From positions 19,987 to 83,986 of the forward strand of contig MU621138.1 in the NCBI GenBank assembly GCA_025399215.1: 64,000 bases of DNA, read 5' to 3'. Within the stretch, counting starts at the first letter, position 1. Each line of letters starts with the position of its first letter. The notes beneath the pieces are model-generated. The model ran no database searches. It saw only the letters and a list, made by a program, of their open reading frames with translations, and was not told where the DNA came from. Shown here piece after piece: positions 45,247-56,471 of the stretch. This DNA comes from Globomyces pollinis-pini. Lineage: Eukaryota; Chytridiomycota; Chytridiomycetes; Rhizophydiales; Globomycetaceae. The position numbers were made by a program, and so were the translations under genes.

Positions 45247-46231
45247 ATGAAAACTACCAATGCTCTATTGCTCGATAAACCTGCTGGTTTGGAATCTCAT
45301 CAGTTTTCTCGTGATGAGCATCGTTTTAATTGTATTTACACACCACCCTTAGATTCTACAATATTACCAAGACAACCTCGTGTCGGTCGTAATTTACGAA
45401 ATCACTCTGATAACGTTTTTGCTTTCGGAAACTCTCAAGGTTACGAGAAAGGTATTGAGATTTGATAATTTAAATCTGTTAGAGAAAGAAAGATTTCTCA
45501 ATTTAAACGTTTCCAAAAATGAAAAGTTACGAATTGAACAAAAGAAACAAAATACTAGCAATAGAAATGCATTAAAAAGGTTCAAATTAAAGCATTTTTG
45601 ATTCACTAGAGATTGGTTGGATAAAATAGAAAAAGCTCGTTGGGTGAAAATGTCGGATGACTATGAAAAGGTATAGATTTCTATCCATAATAATCAAAGA
45701 ACTTGAAGCTGTTGGATTTGAAAAGCTCAAAAACTAAAATGGGAACAAGCAGGTTCACTACTTGAATCTAAAATTGTAGTGTCAGTTACAATCCTATAAC
45801 TCTAAAATATTTAAATAATGAAAATGGAAAGATGTTAAAGGAAGAGGACGCGAAGGCAAAGGTAAATAAGAATATTGTTTACATATAGCATCGATTAGCA
45901 ATTAGGGCAGGTATGTCTGCTCAAACGTTAACCTCAAATAGCAAGGCTTTACACTAAAAACAATACATTTGATCCCACTCTATGCGTGGATCTGCCTAAA
46001 TTTGAACCAATCGGTCTTACAAAGGAAGACAAAACAGCGGGAATCAGTAGCCAAACTAAAAAAAGTGGCAGAAGGGGTGCTTTAATTTCACAAACCGATA
46101 AACACAGTACTGTTGCTAAAGCAATCACGGATGAAATTGAAAAAACTGCAAAGATCCTAGAAACATTTGGGCCTGATAGTGGACACCATAAAATCGCAGT
46201 CAATCCACTATCTTGGATCAGGCATTATTAA
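45247..46231 (+). CDS. Unknown multi-exon protein
   Basis: Exons start at MKTTNALLLDKPAGLESH and run through YTPPLDSTILPRQPRVGRNL, EKERFLNLNVSKNEKLRIE, RDWLDKIEKARWVKMSDDYE, KLKWEQAGSLLES and ARLYTKNNTFDPTLCVDLP to SWIRHY. Several 26-31-nt introns separate them. The N-terminal Pro-rich motif followed by a charged helical region and another Pro-rich block is the style of axonemal microtubule-associated proteins. I cannot place it in a family. Junctions between 45720 and 45870 are uncertain. Confidence 0.5.
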
Positions 46232-46406
46232 ATAAAATTGTTAGTAGATATTCCTTGCTTAGTTTAAGATCATTTGTCCACATTAGTCAAAAAATCACGG
46301 AAGAACATGGTTGTGGATGTGATTGATTAAGACCCAAACTTTCTCAAAACAGTGCCATTGTTCATCGTGGATCTCATTTTGACAATTTGCCTAAACCAAT
46401 TGACGT

Positions 46407-47602
46407 ATGAGCAACGAAATTACATCAGGGTAAGTGTCTTTACCAAAAACTCACCTCTAAGACACATTAATTTGAAAAAGCAAGCAGAAGAAGCAAAGAA
46501 GATAGAAGAATACCTCGCATTGGAAAAAAAGAAATTTCAAATAGAGTCAGCAGAACCAAGGTTATTACTGTTGGGATCGTCAGATAGTGGAAAGTCAACA
46601 TTTCTAAAGCAATTAAAGATATTACACGGAAAAGGATTTACACCTGAAGAATTACAAACTGGCAAGGAGAATGCGTTGTACAATGTATTAGATGCGATTG
46701 AGAAAGCTTTGGAATCATCAAGTCCTGAATGGATATCCCAATTTCAACAAATACTTCAATTTAAAGAACAAAACAGTAGCTGTACATATTTTCCAGACGA
46801 TATCATCCAAATGATTGTGAAATTCTATCAAAATGAAGAACTTCAAAAGAAAGTACAAGATTTACCAAATATACCTCAAACTACGACTCAGTATGAATTG
46901 ATAATCTAAATCGATAGCTTTTTGGAACATATATCCAAGATTGGACAAGCATCGTATATAATGACCAACAAAGGTTAATGCGAGTTTTATTTATAGTAGA
47001 TATGCTACTATTAAGAACAGTTACAACATGTATTCAAGATATGCCATTCACAACAAAAGACGGTCCAATACATATAATAGATGTTAGCGGTTTGAAGCAC
47101 CATCGAAAGCAATGGATTCCATATTTTAGCAACGTATTAAGCATTATATTTTTGGTATCATTACCTTCTTACAACGAAACAATGGCGGAGGATCCATCAA
47201 TGAACAGATTACAGGATTCACTGAATCTATTTGATTATATTGTCAACCATCCAATGTTAACCAAACCAAGCATCATTGTGTTTTTTAACAAGAAAGATGT
47301 CTTTGAACAAATCATACTTAAATACCCATTAAAGGACCGTTTTCCAGGTTATAATGGTGTGTGTTAGAAAGCTCACTTTTAGGACCATTAAACAGTTGTG
47401 GTGCTTGTTATAGTTTTATCAAATCAATGTTTGTAAGTGTCAACAAAAACAAGTCCAAAACAATTATGACGCATTTAACCTGTTGTACAGATACCAGTGC
47501 CATGAAGAAAATCAGTCAGGATATCTTGTATTTTCTATTTTTACTGACTCTTTTTATAGTACGACTGTGTTGTTAAAAGCTACGGAAGATATTGGATTAT
47601 GA
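46407..47602 (+). CDS. Divergent Galpha-like GTPase 6 (switch II Q-to-L)
   Basis: Five introns (46430-46461, then 27, 26, 26 and 32 nt) close to 350 residues. The first exon has only 23 coding bases (MSNEITS). The P-loop is GSSDSGKST and FLKQLKILHGKGFTPEE follows. Switch I is LLLRTVTTCIQ, switch II DVSGLKHHRKQW. Switch III is AEDPSMNRL, then NKKD, LTCCTDTSAM, and a tail TEDIGL. The insert after NGP (LNSCGACYSFIKSMF) holds two extra Cys residues. It faces the MePCE gene with 64 bp between stops. Confidence 0.87.
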
Positions 47603-47666
47603 ATTAAGGTTTAGAGATTTAGATGATCACATATTGAGTGGAATAAAATATATTGTATGGATACTC

Positions 47667-48644
47667 CTACTTTTGAAATACATGAAGTGGACGTGTAAAC
47701 AGTTTTGACTCTTTATCTGTTATATCAAATGATTCTACCAACGTGAATCCAACTTTTTTGGTTAAAAAGTTTACAAACATATCTGGAAAAAATTCGATTG
47801 CTTGATAGTTGTCCAACATATGCTGAGAAAGCTTGGATCGTTTTTCATATCCATCTAATGACTGAGGTTCTAGAATGAACAATCCACCTTTACGTAATGA
47901 TTTATATACTTTGTTGAAAAAATGTCGTAATCCACCATCTCCATTATTCAAATGAATCCATTTAGTGATACTTAGAGCCATAACAACATCATATAATTCA
48001 CTGTCGTGTAATGGTAATGGTTCATGAAGCCAATCACCACATCGAAATTTGATTTTTGAAAACACTTCAGTAGGATTGTCCAATTCAACGTTTGTACACA
48101 AATTTTCTTCGTTTTGATAGATAACTGGTAGTGGGCCAAATTGATATGGACAAGAGATGGGGAAATATTGTGTTTTTGAATTTGTAGCATAAATAGATCG
48201 TTGAATGGATAAGTGATGTCTCGCTTTGCTGATCAATATTGGATCTATATCTACACCATCAATACAGCTAGTATTAAATTGAGCAAGTTGTACAGTGATA
48301 TGACCAGAATTACAACCAATATCCAATACAGTCTTGTTTTCAAACCATTCTTTCTTAAAAGCTTCAAACCGTTTATCATTAAGTTGCTTTCTATATCCAT
48401 AATAACTATGATAATTTCCAAACAGATTATTTGATTTCTTTGATGATAGTTTCAATATTTTAGAATTAGAAATTGTTTTTGGTTTGGTATTCAATGATAT
48501 TTTTGGTTCTCGAGCATTTGAAAATGGTATGGAAGGTCGTTGGTATTTCAAGTACGGATTTGGATTATCAGATTCTTTTGGTTCCAAATGGGCCAGGTAA
48601 GGATTTGCAGTTGAATCTATTTTCATTTTGAAAAGAAAAATCAT
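47667..48644 (-). CDS. Bin3/MePCE-type RNA 5'-gamma-phosphate methyltransferase
   Basis: This intronless gene codes for 325 residues (or 319 from the second Met at 48626). The landmark GNYHSYYGYR precedes the SAM-binding motif VLDIGCNSGHITVQLA, VDIDPILISKA, and later ALSITKWIHLNNGDGGLRHF and GGLFILEPQSLDGY. These are signatures of the Bin3 domain found in MePCE and BCDIN3D, and in fission yeast Bmc1. The family caps 7SK or U6-type RNAs with a monomethyl phosphate. The N-terminal about 90 residues are basic and disordered. Confidence 0.87.
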   Translation of the reverse strand: MIFLFKMKIDSTANPYLAHLEPKESDNPNPYLKYQRPSIPFSNAREPKISLNTKPKTISNSKILKLSSKKSNNLFGNYHSYYGYRKQLNDKRFEAFKKEWFENKTVLDIGCNSGHITVQLAQFNTSCIDGVDIDPILISKARHHLSIQRSIYATNSKTQYFPISCPYQFGPLPVIYQNEENLCTNVELDNPTEVFSKIKFRCGDWLHEPLPLHDSELYDVVMALSITKWIHLNNGDGGLRHFFNKVYKSLRKGGLFILEPQSLDGYEKRSKLSQHMLDNYQAIEFFPDMFVNFLTKKVGFTLVESFDITDKESKLFTRPLHVFQK

Positions 48645-48699
48645 GCAATGATCTGAAGAAATAAGAAACTATTGATATGTTTATATTAGTAATTGATCA

Positions 48700-49260
48700 C
48701 TATAGCCATTTCCTAGCATGCACTTTGACACGTTGATCAAACAATCCAGAACTAACAATTCCGTTAACGTCCATGAATGGATTCAATAAAACCTATCGAA
48801 TCATTAGAGAAAAATACTCACTTTGATGTACAGTTCGTGACATTCCTGAAAAAAGTGTTTAATTCCATCTGTATTCATCGTATCGTGGAGTAACATAAAC
48901 CGAATACCTTAAAAGATCATCAATATATTGGCTATCGTACCAGAAGGTAATACGTATGCGGATACATTCCATTCATTAAATTTACTTTTTGTTAAACACT
49001 GTTTCTTACTCTACTATCTTCAAATACCTATAATTAGAATCAATTCAATAAATATTTGATACTTTGATTGCGTTCCCCAAAGTAGTTCATCTACAATATC
49101 CAAGGAGGAATGAACAATAAACTGATGCAGATGTCTGTTGTCATTCTGATATTAGAAAAATCGATATTGATACTTTAGCATCCTTTGCTAATGGACCAAA
49201 TTCTGCTTCGTACAGTGGATTATCTTTAGTCCCTACAATCACAAAGTAACAGTTTGACAT
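48700..49260 (-). CDS. TRAPPC2: TRAPP complex subunit 2 (sedlin)
   Basis: Five introns (28, 35, 25, 33 and 29 nt) give 136 residues, near the usual 140. The sequence reads MSNCYFVIVGTKDNPLYEAE, HLHQFIVHSSLDIVDELLW, YLKIVDKFNEWNVSAYVLPS, GIRFMLLHDTMNTDGIKHFF, and ends VHARKWL. These are the longin-fold hallmarks of TRAPPC2/Trs20, a subunit of the Rab GEF complex in ER-Golgi and autophagy traffic. It was invisible as a long ORF. Its start is 33 bp from the stop of the DCAF13 gene on the same strand. Confidence 0.9.
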
Positions 49261-49293
49261 CAGCGAAAATTTATGACAAAATTATGAATGACT

Positions 49294-50863
49294 TTATTTT
49301 TCAACTGTAAGAATATGTTTACTGCGCTCAGATTTATATGGTACAGAACCTGGTTTGGAATGTTTGCGACGGTTATCCTCTTTTGTTTTAATAGATTTGA
49401 GCATAACTCCCTTCTTGGTGGTGGCTTTGGATATGGCCTTTGGTACTCTGCGATGTTTGGCAATTCGATTGATTTCTGGCATGGAACTATATCTGCCTTT
49501 CAATGCATCTGAGTATTTCTTGGAACTCATCTCACGATTAGATAACTAATAGGTTTTAATTTTGTCCAATAAACTTACAATTCCGAGTTTTTCAGATGCC
49601 TGAGCTTTCCATAATCGAATATTGCCATCATCACTTCCAGACAAAATATACTTTGAATCCATACTGAATTTGACACAGAATGCTGGAAATTAAATGGGTT
49701 GTTTATACCTCTAAATGGTTATATATTATATATTTACCTTTGCATTCGTTTGGTATGATATATTTCTCTGCTGGTACCTTCTCTGGATCCAAATATGCGA
49801 ATTGTTTTATCATATGAACCTGTTACAAATTCTTGCCCTGTTGGCGAGTAATCTATGTCCTAAAATATTGATCAATTTCTGATAAAATATTGGAGTGACT
49901 GTATAATTTTGAAAGTACAAATTATGAAAACTTACCATCACAGCAGATACATGTCCTTTTGCTACGGAGAGAGAATGGTCTAATTTTCGCATATCAAATG
50001 TATAACAATTATGATCTTCATTTGCGATTGTGAAATTAAACGCTTCCATAGGATTCCATGCTAGAGCATTGGATTTTAAGTTCATGAATATTTTTGAGAT
50101 AGGTGAATTTGTTCTAATATCATAAAGAACAACCGATCTATCTGATCCACAACTTGCTAAAACGCTAGTCTCGGTCTGATTGAATCTAACGGTAGATATT
50201 GTTTCAGATCCCCATTGCAATGTTTGAACTGGTTCAGACCTACAATTAAGTGACTCTTATTACCTTTCATGATTCCATAGCTCAATAACTGAACTGGAAG
50301 TTGCAAACGTAGGTTGACTTCGATGATGGTCAACACTAGTGAATACATTCTTAGACATGAAGGAGACATTTGGCTATTCATATTAATTGATATTCCAAAA
50401 TATCTTACTGTACTATCCCTTGGGTTCCATAAATGAACTATTTTGTCTTCTCCAACTGAAATAAAACGAGTGCTAAAGGGAACAGCACAAATTCCTTTCA
50501 CAAATCCTTTATGAAGTTTTGAGGACCAAATTGTTTTTTGAGTGGACAAATTCCATAGTCTAATTTCGCCATCAGCACTTCCTGAAAAGATACGAGTGAG
50601 TTCAGTTGGGTGTTTAGCAAGACAATAAACACCGTCTACATGCCCATTTAAGGAAGCCAAGAATGGATTTGCAAAAACCTTATCCAATTTGACAGCATTT
50701 AATGCTCTGGTATATTCTCTAGCCTTTTCAAATGGATGCAGGGCAGGATCAACATTTCTCTGAACTTTAAAAATATCACCTGAACGTTCTCTTGCAAAAT
50801 TTTCTGGTCGAGAGATAGTTTTAACTTTCTATGTGGTGAGTATTGAAAGGGTGGATTTACCAT
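49294..50863 (-). CDS. DCAF13: DCAF13/Sof1 WD-repeat pre-rRNA processing factor
   Basis: The first coding exon is the ATG alone (50863-50861); a 32-nt intron (50829-50860) follows, then KVKTISRPENFARERSGDIF, the conserved Sof1 N-terminus. WD repeats include SLNGHVDGVYCLAKHP, FSGSADGEIRLWNL, CGSDRSVVLYDIR and LSGSDDGNIRLWKA. The C-terminal Sof1-specific region reads HRRVPKAISKAT and then the Lys-rich tail ending ILTVEK. It acts in the small-subunit processome. Confidence 0.88.
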
Positions 50864-51148
50864 TGATGAATTAAACTAAAAAAAAAAAAAAATATAACAA
50901 TTCGTTCATATCAAAAGAAATTCAATATATTTAAACAAGTAAAAATGTATAGAAATACATAATGGTGAATGGTATAAATGTTGTTTATCCTACTATATGA
51001 ACACAAGGACTAATTTTGTATTTCGATTCATGAAGGAACAATCCATGGAAAACTTTAACAGATCTTCAAAAATAGATCCATACTTGATTTAATTGGTTAC
51101 CCAAACTGGAATCAGTATGTTAATTCTACTGTGAAAATTTCCTTTTCA

Positions 51149-53459
51149 TGAATGTCAATACCACAAAACGAAAATATTCGGAAACTGATTCAGAGTCAAG
51201 GAAAATCATCCAATTGGAAAGAGATTACGCGACCTTAAAATTGGAATTAGATACTATGAGGAAGCAGATGACTGTATGGTTTCTATTTTAATCTTTAGAA
51301 ACTATCAATCGACAGACAGATGCTGTTAAAGAGAGATTTAGATTCAAAATCAACTATTGGTTCCTTAAACTCAAAGTTGGCCATCTTGCAGAATAAACTG
51401 GATACAACTTTGTCCTCACATCAATGTCAATTATCTGCACTTAAAGATGACCTTTTTCATAAAGACATCCAAGTAGATGACCTGAAATCAAAACTGTCAC
51501 TCGCTTCAGAGACAATAGAAACTATTAATTCAAAATTAAAATCAGTCACAGATAGAGTATTCCTTATCGTTTATTGATTATTTAGAACAATTTCTTGACT
51601 CAACGACTGAATGAATCAAGTAGTATACAACACAACACTACTTCCGTAGCGGATTCAGCTCAGCCTTCAACAATGGATACTTTGACATTGGAAGAGTTGC
51701 AATTGTTGAGGAAACGATTACCAGGTTATAAATTGACCTCTAAAATTTAGTGCTAGAGCTAAAGGTTGAAAAGTTAACCTCAGAAAAGTTGAAATTACTA
51801 GATCAAAACACATTCTTGAATGCAATGATGGAAAACATCCAAAAGCTTCGAGAAGAGAAGAATAGCGTTCAATTCAAATTAGATAAAGCAATGGAAATGA
51901 GAAGAGATTTGTCTGTTGCGCAGTTAAAGTTGGAAGAATTACAAAAAGAGAAAGAGAAATGGACTTCTTTTATCAATCAAAATGGTTCGGAACTGGGCAT
52001 TGATTCACCATTATCTATGGCAAAGATCTTATCTGATCAAAAAAATGAAATATGTATATTGAAAGAGAAGATAATTGATGTTGATATTGTGAAACGTCAG
52101 CTATCTCAAGCAACAGAATCATTCAAATTGGAGGTATAATTTTAGGGTATTCATTATATAGCGCTGTGAAATTTTAAAACGGAACAATGAATTGCTTATG
52201 AAAATTAAATCTCAAAAATCCAAACTATTGAACTATGACAGTATCAAGCAAATTTTGGAGAAACAGATTGGATATTTACGTGAAGCATTGGTAAGAAAAT
52301 TAAATTGACTCTTCTAGAAAAGCTATGAAATTGAAGCGTCACAATTACCAGATTATAATGGAGAGACTTTACAGCGAATACATAATTTAGAAAAACTACT
52401 TGATGAAAGTGTTACAAACAATACTTCACTACGAAATGAAATTGATAGGCTTGGTGCCCTCGTTAATCAGCGAACACTGAGTAATCAGCTATACAACAGA
52501 CTAATTTTAGGTAATGATCACTCTGACATAGAGTATATTGATGAATTAAAGCGCAAATTAAAAGCACTGGATACCGAGAACGAGAATTTAAAAGAGAAAC
52601 TATTAGTGTCTCATTCTGACATGGAAGTGTTTAGACAGAAAGTAGAAGAAATGGCAGATATCCAAAAATCAACAAAAAAGATCGCCAATCTGGAAAGAAG
52701 TAAAATCTGTTCTTTTTTATATTTGTAGCAAATGAGCAACTTAATGAGCAATTGAAAAAATTAGAGAATCATATTGGAGTGTTAGAGCAACAAGTTGGCA
52801 CTGGTGATTACAACCCTTTGACTACAAAGGTAAGTAGCATTGTTCACTAATCGGAGAAGGGGGATAGCTAGCATTTACGATATAATATATAGAAATAAAT
52901 GCATTCCCCCTTTTGCAACATTCTACAACTTTCTAGATTTTAATGTTAAAGGACAACCCGCTAAGTGAAATTTTAAATAATAGACAAAAAAAGTTGGAGT
53001 CCTTTAGTCAAATGTCTGTCAAAAATGACTCTGCTCTGGTAAATGAAAAATCACTTTCTTTCGAAAATCATGAATTGAAAAAAGATGTTCAGACTTATGA
53101 GAAAAAAATACTGCGGCTAAAAGATGTACATATTATAACAGCTTTAATTTTATTAGATCTATTCAAAAAAGGTATCTGAATTTCGTCAAAATGTGTATTC
53201 ACTGTTGGGATACAAGTTTGATGTACAAATGGACAGCGAAACTGTCAAATTGAGCTCTATATACGCCAAACCTACTGATCCGACGTTTTTGTTCAAACCA
53301 TCCCAGTCTTTGGGGGAATTACAAATAGTGGGTGGCAGTGATGAGATTAATGAGTGTATCGAAAAGATGATTGGTTTCTATGTCAAAGAATATAACAGCA
53401 TTCCAGGTCTATTAGCATCCGTTACGTTATTCTTTTTCAATCAACGATACAACATTTAG
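51149..53459 (+). CDS. MAD1: Spindle checkpoint protein MAD1
   Basis: The start MNVNTTKRKYSETDSESRK leads into a long coiled coil over about ten exons. The C-terminal domain is decisive: EFRQNVYSLLGYKFDVQMDS, VKLSSIYAKP and a final EYNSIPGLLASVTLFFF. This is the RWD-like C-terminus of MAD1, which recruits Bub1 and MAD2 at kinetochores. A long intron-like gap lies near 52830-52940. Exon borders inside the coil were only partly fixed. Confidence 0.85.
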
Positions 53460-53510
53460 TTTAAACTTTTTATGTTCAATATACATTTTATTCATCGTTT
53501 TTTATCGTAG

Positions 53511-55201
53511 TTATTGAAATAAGCTTTTCAATGATGAAAGATTTTGACTCTCTATATCCAATTTACCAGATGCACCATTATCCTCACACCATTTTTGAAT
53601 ATTAGGAAATACATACTTAATTTCCAGGTCGAAATGCTTAATGAACTTGTCTGAATCCAGGTCAGAAACTATCCTCAGGAGTTTGATCGCACGATAGACA
53701 ATAACCAAAGTTTGTGGAGTAACGGATATCAATTTTTTGTACAGTTCGAACCATGATTGTACCAATTTCATACAGTAGTTGAGAATTCCTAAGGATATAA
53801 AGAATTTTGTTCAACAAACCTAAATTTTGAGATTTTGTTGGAAACCTTTTGCATCGTAGATAACTGGGCGAGTAAAAGTTGCATGTATATCCATCCGATA
53901 ATTTCCACTCAAAGAGAGAGTCTGATATGTACAGTACAAAATGTGAATGCTCTTAACTAGCAACCTGTTGATCTCTATTGCATTTTGAATGTGGCTCGAG
54001 GTGCGCTGAATTAGAACAACAAAATCCAACAGGGTGATGCTCAAATCAAACAATACAGAAGGAAATCTTTGGTCAACAATAGCATTACTTACACCAAATC
54101 ATTTGAAAAAAGGACTTTGTATCGCAGATCCTCCAAAGCGCAGTTGAAAACCAACAAAAGATTGTCCAAATAACTATAGTAAATAGCTTTCATACATTAC
54201 GCTAGAGTTTGCAAGTATAATCGATCGGAAATGGGCAAATATATGTTCGGCTTCTTTTTATATCTCCAATAATAGGATGCTCGCTTTCGATGATGTATCC
54301 AGGGATGATCTTTAATGGTATTCAATACTTCTTCATATGAAGGTTCTTTTCTATAATTGGGCTGAGTGTGGTAGTTTTGAATTTGTTCAATACAATGTTC
54401 GAGTTCTTCATGCAATTGTACACTAAAATCATTACACCAGAACTGATCTTTAGCAGGCTGATACATATTTAGCGTTGTCGAAAGTTGGTTTAAAAAAGGA
54501 ATTAGATTTTGGATTTTAGATTCTGTCAATCTGTTTGGAGTTTGCCTGATCATGGTACCACTAGTCCCCAATAAATTTTCGAATTGATCAAAAACACTAT
54601 ACTTAGCGTAATGATCTGTATACCTTTTTGGTATTGATGTGTTTAATTTCCGGTTCAATGTGTATCTGACCAGTGAATCCTGCATCTTGACCTTCAAAAA
54701 ATCTTTAAATTGCCAATGATTAATATTCGATCGAAGTTTGGTGATGTTTCTTGGTAATTGTTTTGATAATCCATCATCTAATGGTTTTGGTCCGTTTTCC
54801 CATTCAATGTTGATTTGTTGGTGTAACTATAATTACTGATATCCTAAGCAAAATTGTGCATTACATGGACGAAAGAATACTCCGAAATACTTTTGTGGAT
54901 GTTTTGTTAAAGACTTTATAGTTATAAAGTTTGTGTTTACCTGTATCACCAAGTGTATCTTTACAAATCCTATCTGCTGAGTTGGACCTCCGACTTTTTT
55001 GTTCACAATCAATACATGATCATTACAGATAAACACTAATCTCACATCATCTTTCGGTTAAAAAAGGGTTTGAATACTGTGATCTTTATCTTGTGGTAGA
55101 CAACTACAGCAAGATCCATATATCACATCGTCTTTTGATATATCATGCGATTTTAATATTGCTTCTAATGCATTTCGTTTCACATTTGATTGCAGAAGCA
55201 T
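53511..55201 (-). CDS. Large helical protein, unidentified
   Basis: Exons chain in frame from MLLQSNVKRNALEAILKSHD. They pass through VRLVFICNDHVLIVNKKVGG, QKYFGVFFRPCNAQFCLGYQ, KPLDDGLSKQLPRNITKLRS, DQFWCNDFSVQLHEELEHCI and DHPWIHHRKRASYYW. A 27-nt intron then joins LYLQTLA to YLDNLLLVFNCALED. A further unit ends with SLKSLFQ. A double-length intron lies at 53789-53845. The middle is helical, HEAT/ARM-like. The junction near 54830 is unresolved, so two genes are possible. No family recognised. Confidence 0.5.
53789..53845 (-). other. Double-length intron, possibly two abutting mini-introns
   Basis: On the minus strand, after GATGCAAAAG come a 26-nt unit (GTTTCC..TTTAG) and at once a 31-nt unit (GTTTGT..CTTAG), before GAATTCTCAAC. 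Removing both, as one or two introns, keeps the frame (YDAKGILNYC). Confidence 0.45.
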
Positions 55202-55286
55202 TGCGATCAATTGATGGTGATTGAAAAGGAATGAACAATGAACAAACAATTAAGGTAATTTCTTTGAGATTTATTGTAATCACAGA

Positions 55287-56207
55287 CTATTTCTTTTTTT
55301 TAGATTTCTGCTTATTTCCGGCTTTTCTTTCTGTTTTATCTTCGACTGGTTTCGTATCATTTGATAACTTTTTATCCGCAAAATGTTGTACCAACTTTGA
55401 GAGTTGCATTCCAGTCAAAACATCTAGAAAGTTAATATTTTGACACTAAATACATGTGACGGTTAGTTTTGCACGGATTGCGGCAGAAACTCTTTGTATA
55501 AACGGGCCAGATATATTTAACTTTGTGCCAGGACCACCTTTATACATTTGAGCAAATTCGAAGAGTATAACCGCAATAGACGCATTTTCATAAGCATCTA
55601 ACGCAGCCAATAACAAAGGCATGTGTTGCATTATCATATCAGTAAGTGTACCCTGATCTTGTTCTTTTGAAGTAATGGAAACCAATTGACGATTTAGAAT
55701 AAGTCCACATATGATGAGAATGGAATCAAAGAAAAGATAGCATCCATACCAAAATCTTCCAATTGGACGTGAAGTTTCCAGAAACGATGTCATGTACTTG
55801 TAGTGAAAGTCGTTATTAAAATCAAAAGGTAACATAGCAACAAATTCTTCTGCCTCCCCCTTTAGCTCTTGATGAGTGAAACTCTGAGCTCCAACAATTC
55901 TAAACAGGAAGAACACCATAACTCCAACACAAATAGCTGAACAAAACAACGTCAAGAACACATCCGTAAAAGAAGCTACTCTAACTCTTCTTCCCAGGAT
56001 ATATTGTAATGCAAACATGACACCAATTCCAAAGATAACATCGCTGTAAGTAGCCAAATACAGTAATTGGTTTTGAAGTGATTTTGGCAGAGAGTTAAAG
56101 ACTGTAGTCAACAAATCCAGCAAGAAAAAGAATACTCGAGAAGCTACATCCAAAGCCAGGGTGGGGATGTAGTTCCAAACATCAATGAAGTTCTTCAAAA
56201 CATCCAT
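55287..56207 (-). CDS. Polytopic membrane protein, unidentified
   Basis: One 30-nt intron before the last exon gives 296 residues. The start is MDVLKNFIDVWNYIPTLALD. Hydrophobic segments lie around VFFFLLDLLTTVF, SDVIFGIGVMFALQYIL, DVFLTLFCSAICVGVMVFFLF and FFDSILIICGLIL. The C-terminus is strongly basic and ends NKQKSKKKK, a possible ER-retention type tail. It shares a 264-bp divergent upstream region with the WDR6 gene. Family not recognised. Confidence 0.55.
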
Positions 56208-56471
56208 CTGAAAAAAATAAAATGAAAAAGAAAGAATTGGATTAGGATTATGATAGGTGAGGACTGAAAATATTTAGCATAGGATATGGATACTTTAAAG
56301 GATGGGATTATACATGAGTCGCACGAGTTGAAATGTTTGTATCGTGTGCAATGGCACGTTTGAACGTGAATCTAAAACCCAATACTATGAAATAAACTAA
56401 GAAACCAAACCTTAATGTTGATGATGAACCATCATCCCTATCGAATTCATTATTTTTTTTTTCTTTAATCA

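Noticed and set aside
55231..55443. 70-codon plus-strand hydrophobic frame
   Set aside because: It is the complement of the basic C-terminal exon of the membrane-protein gene at 55287-56207.
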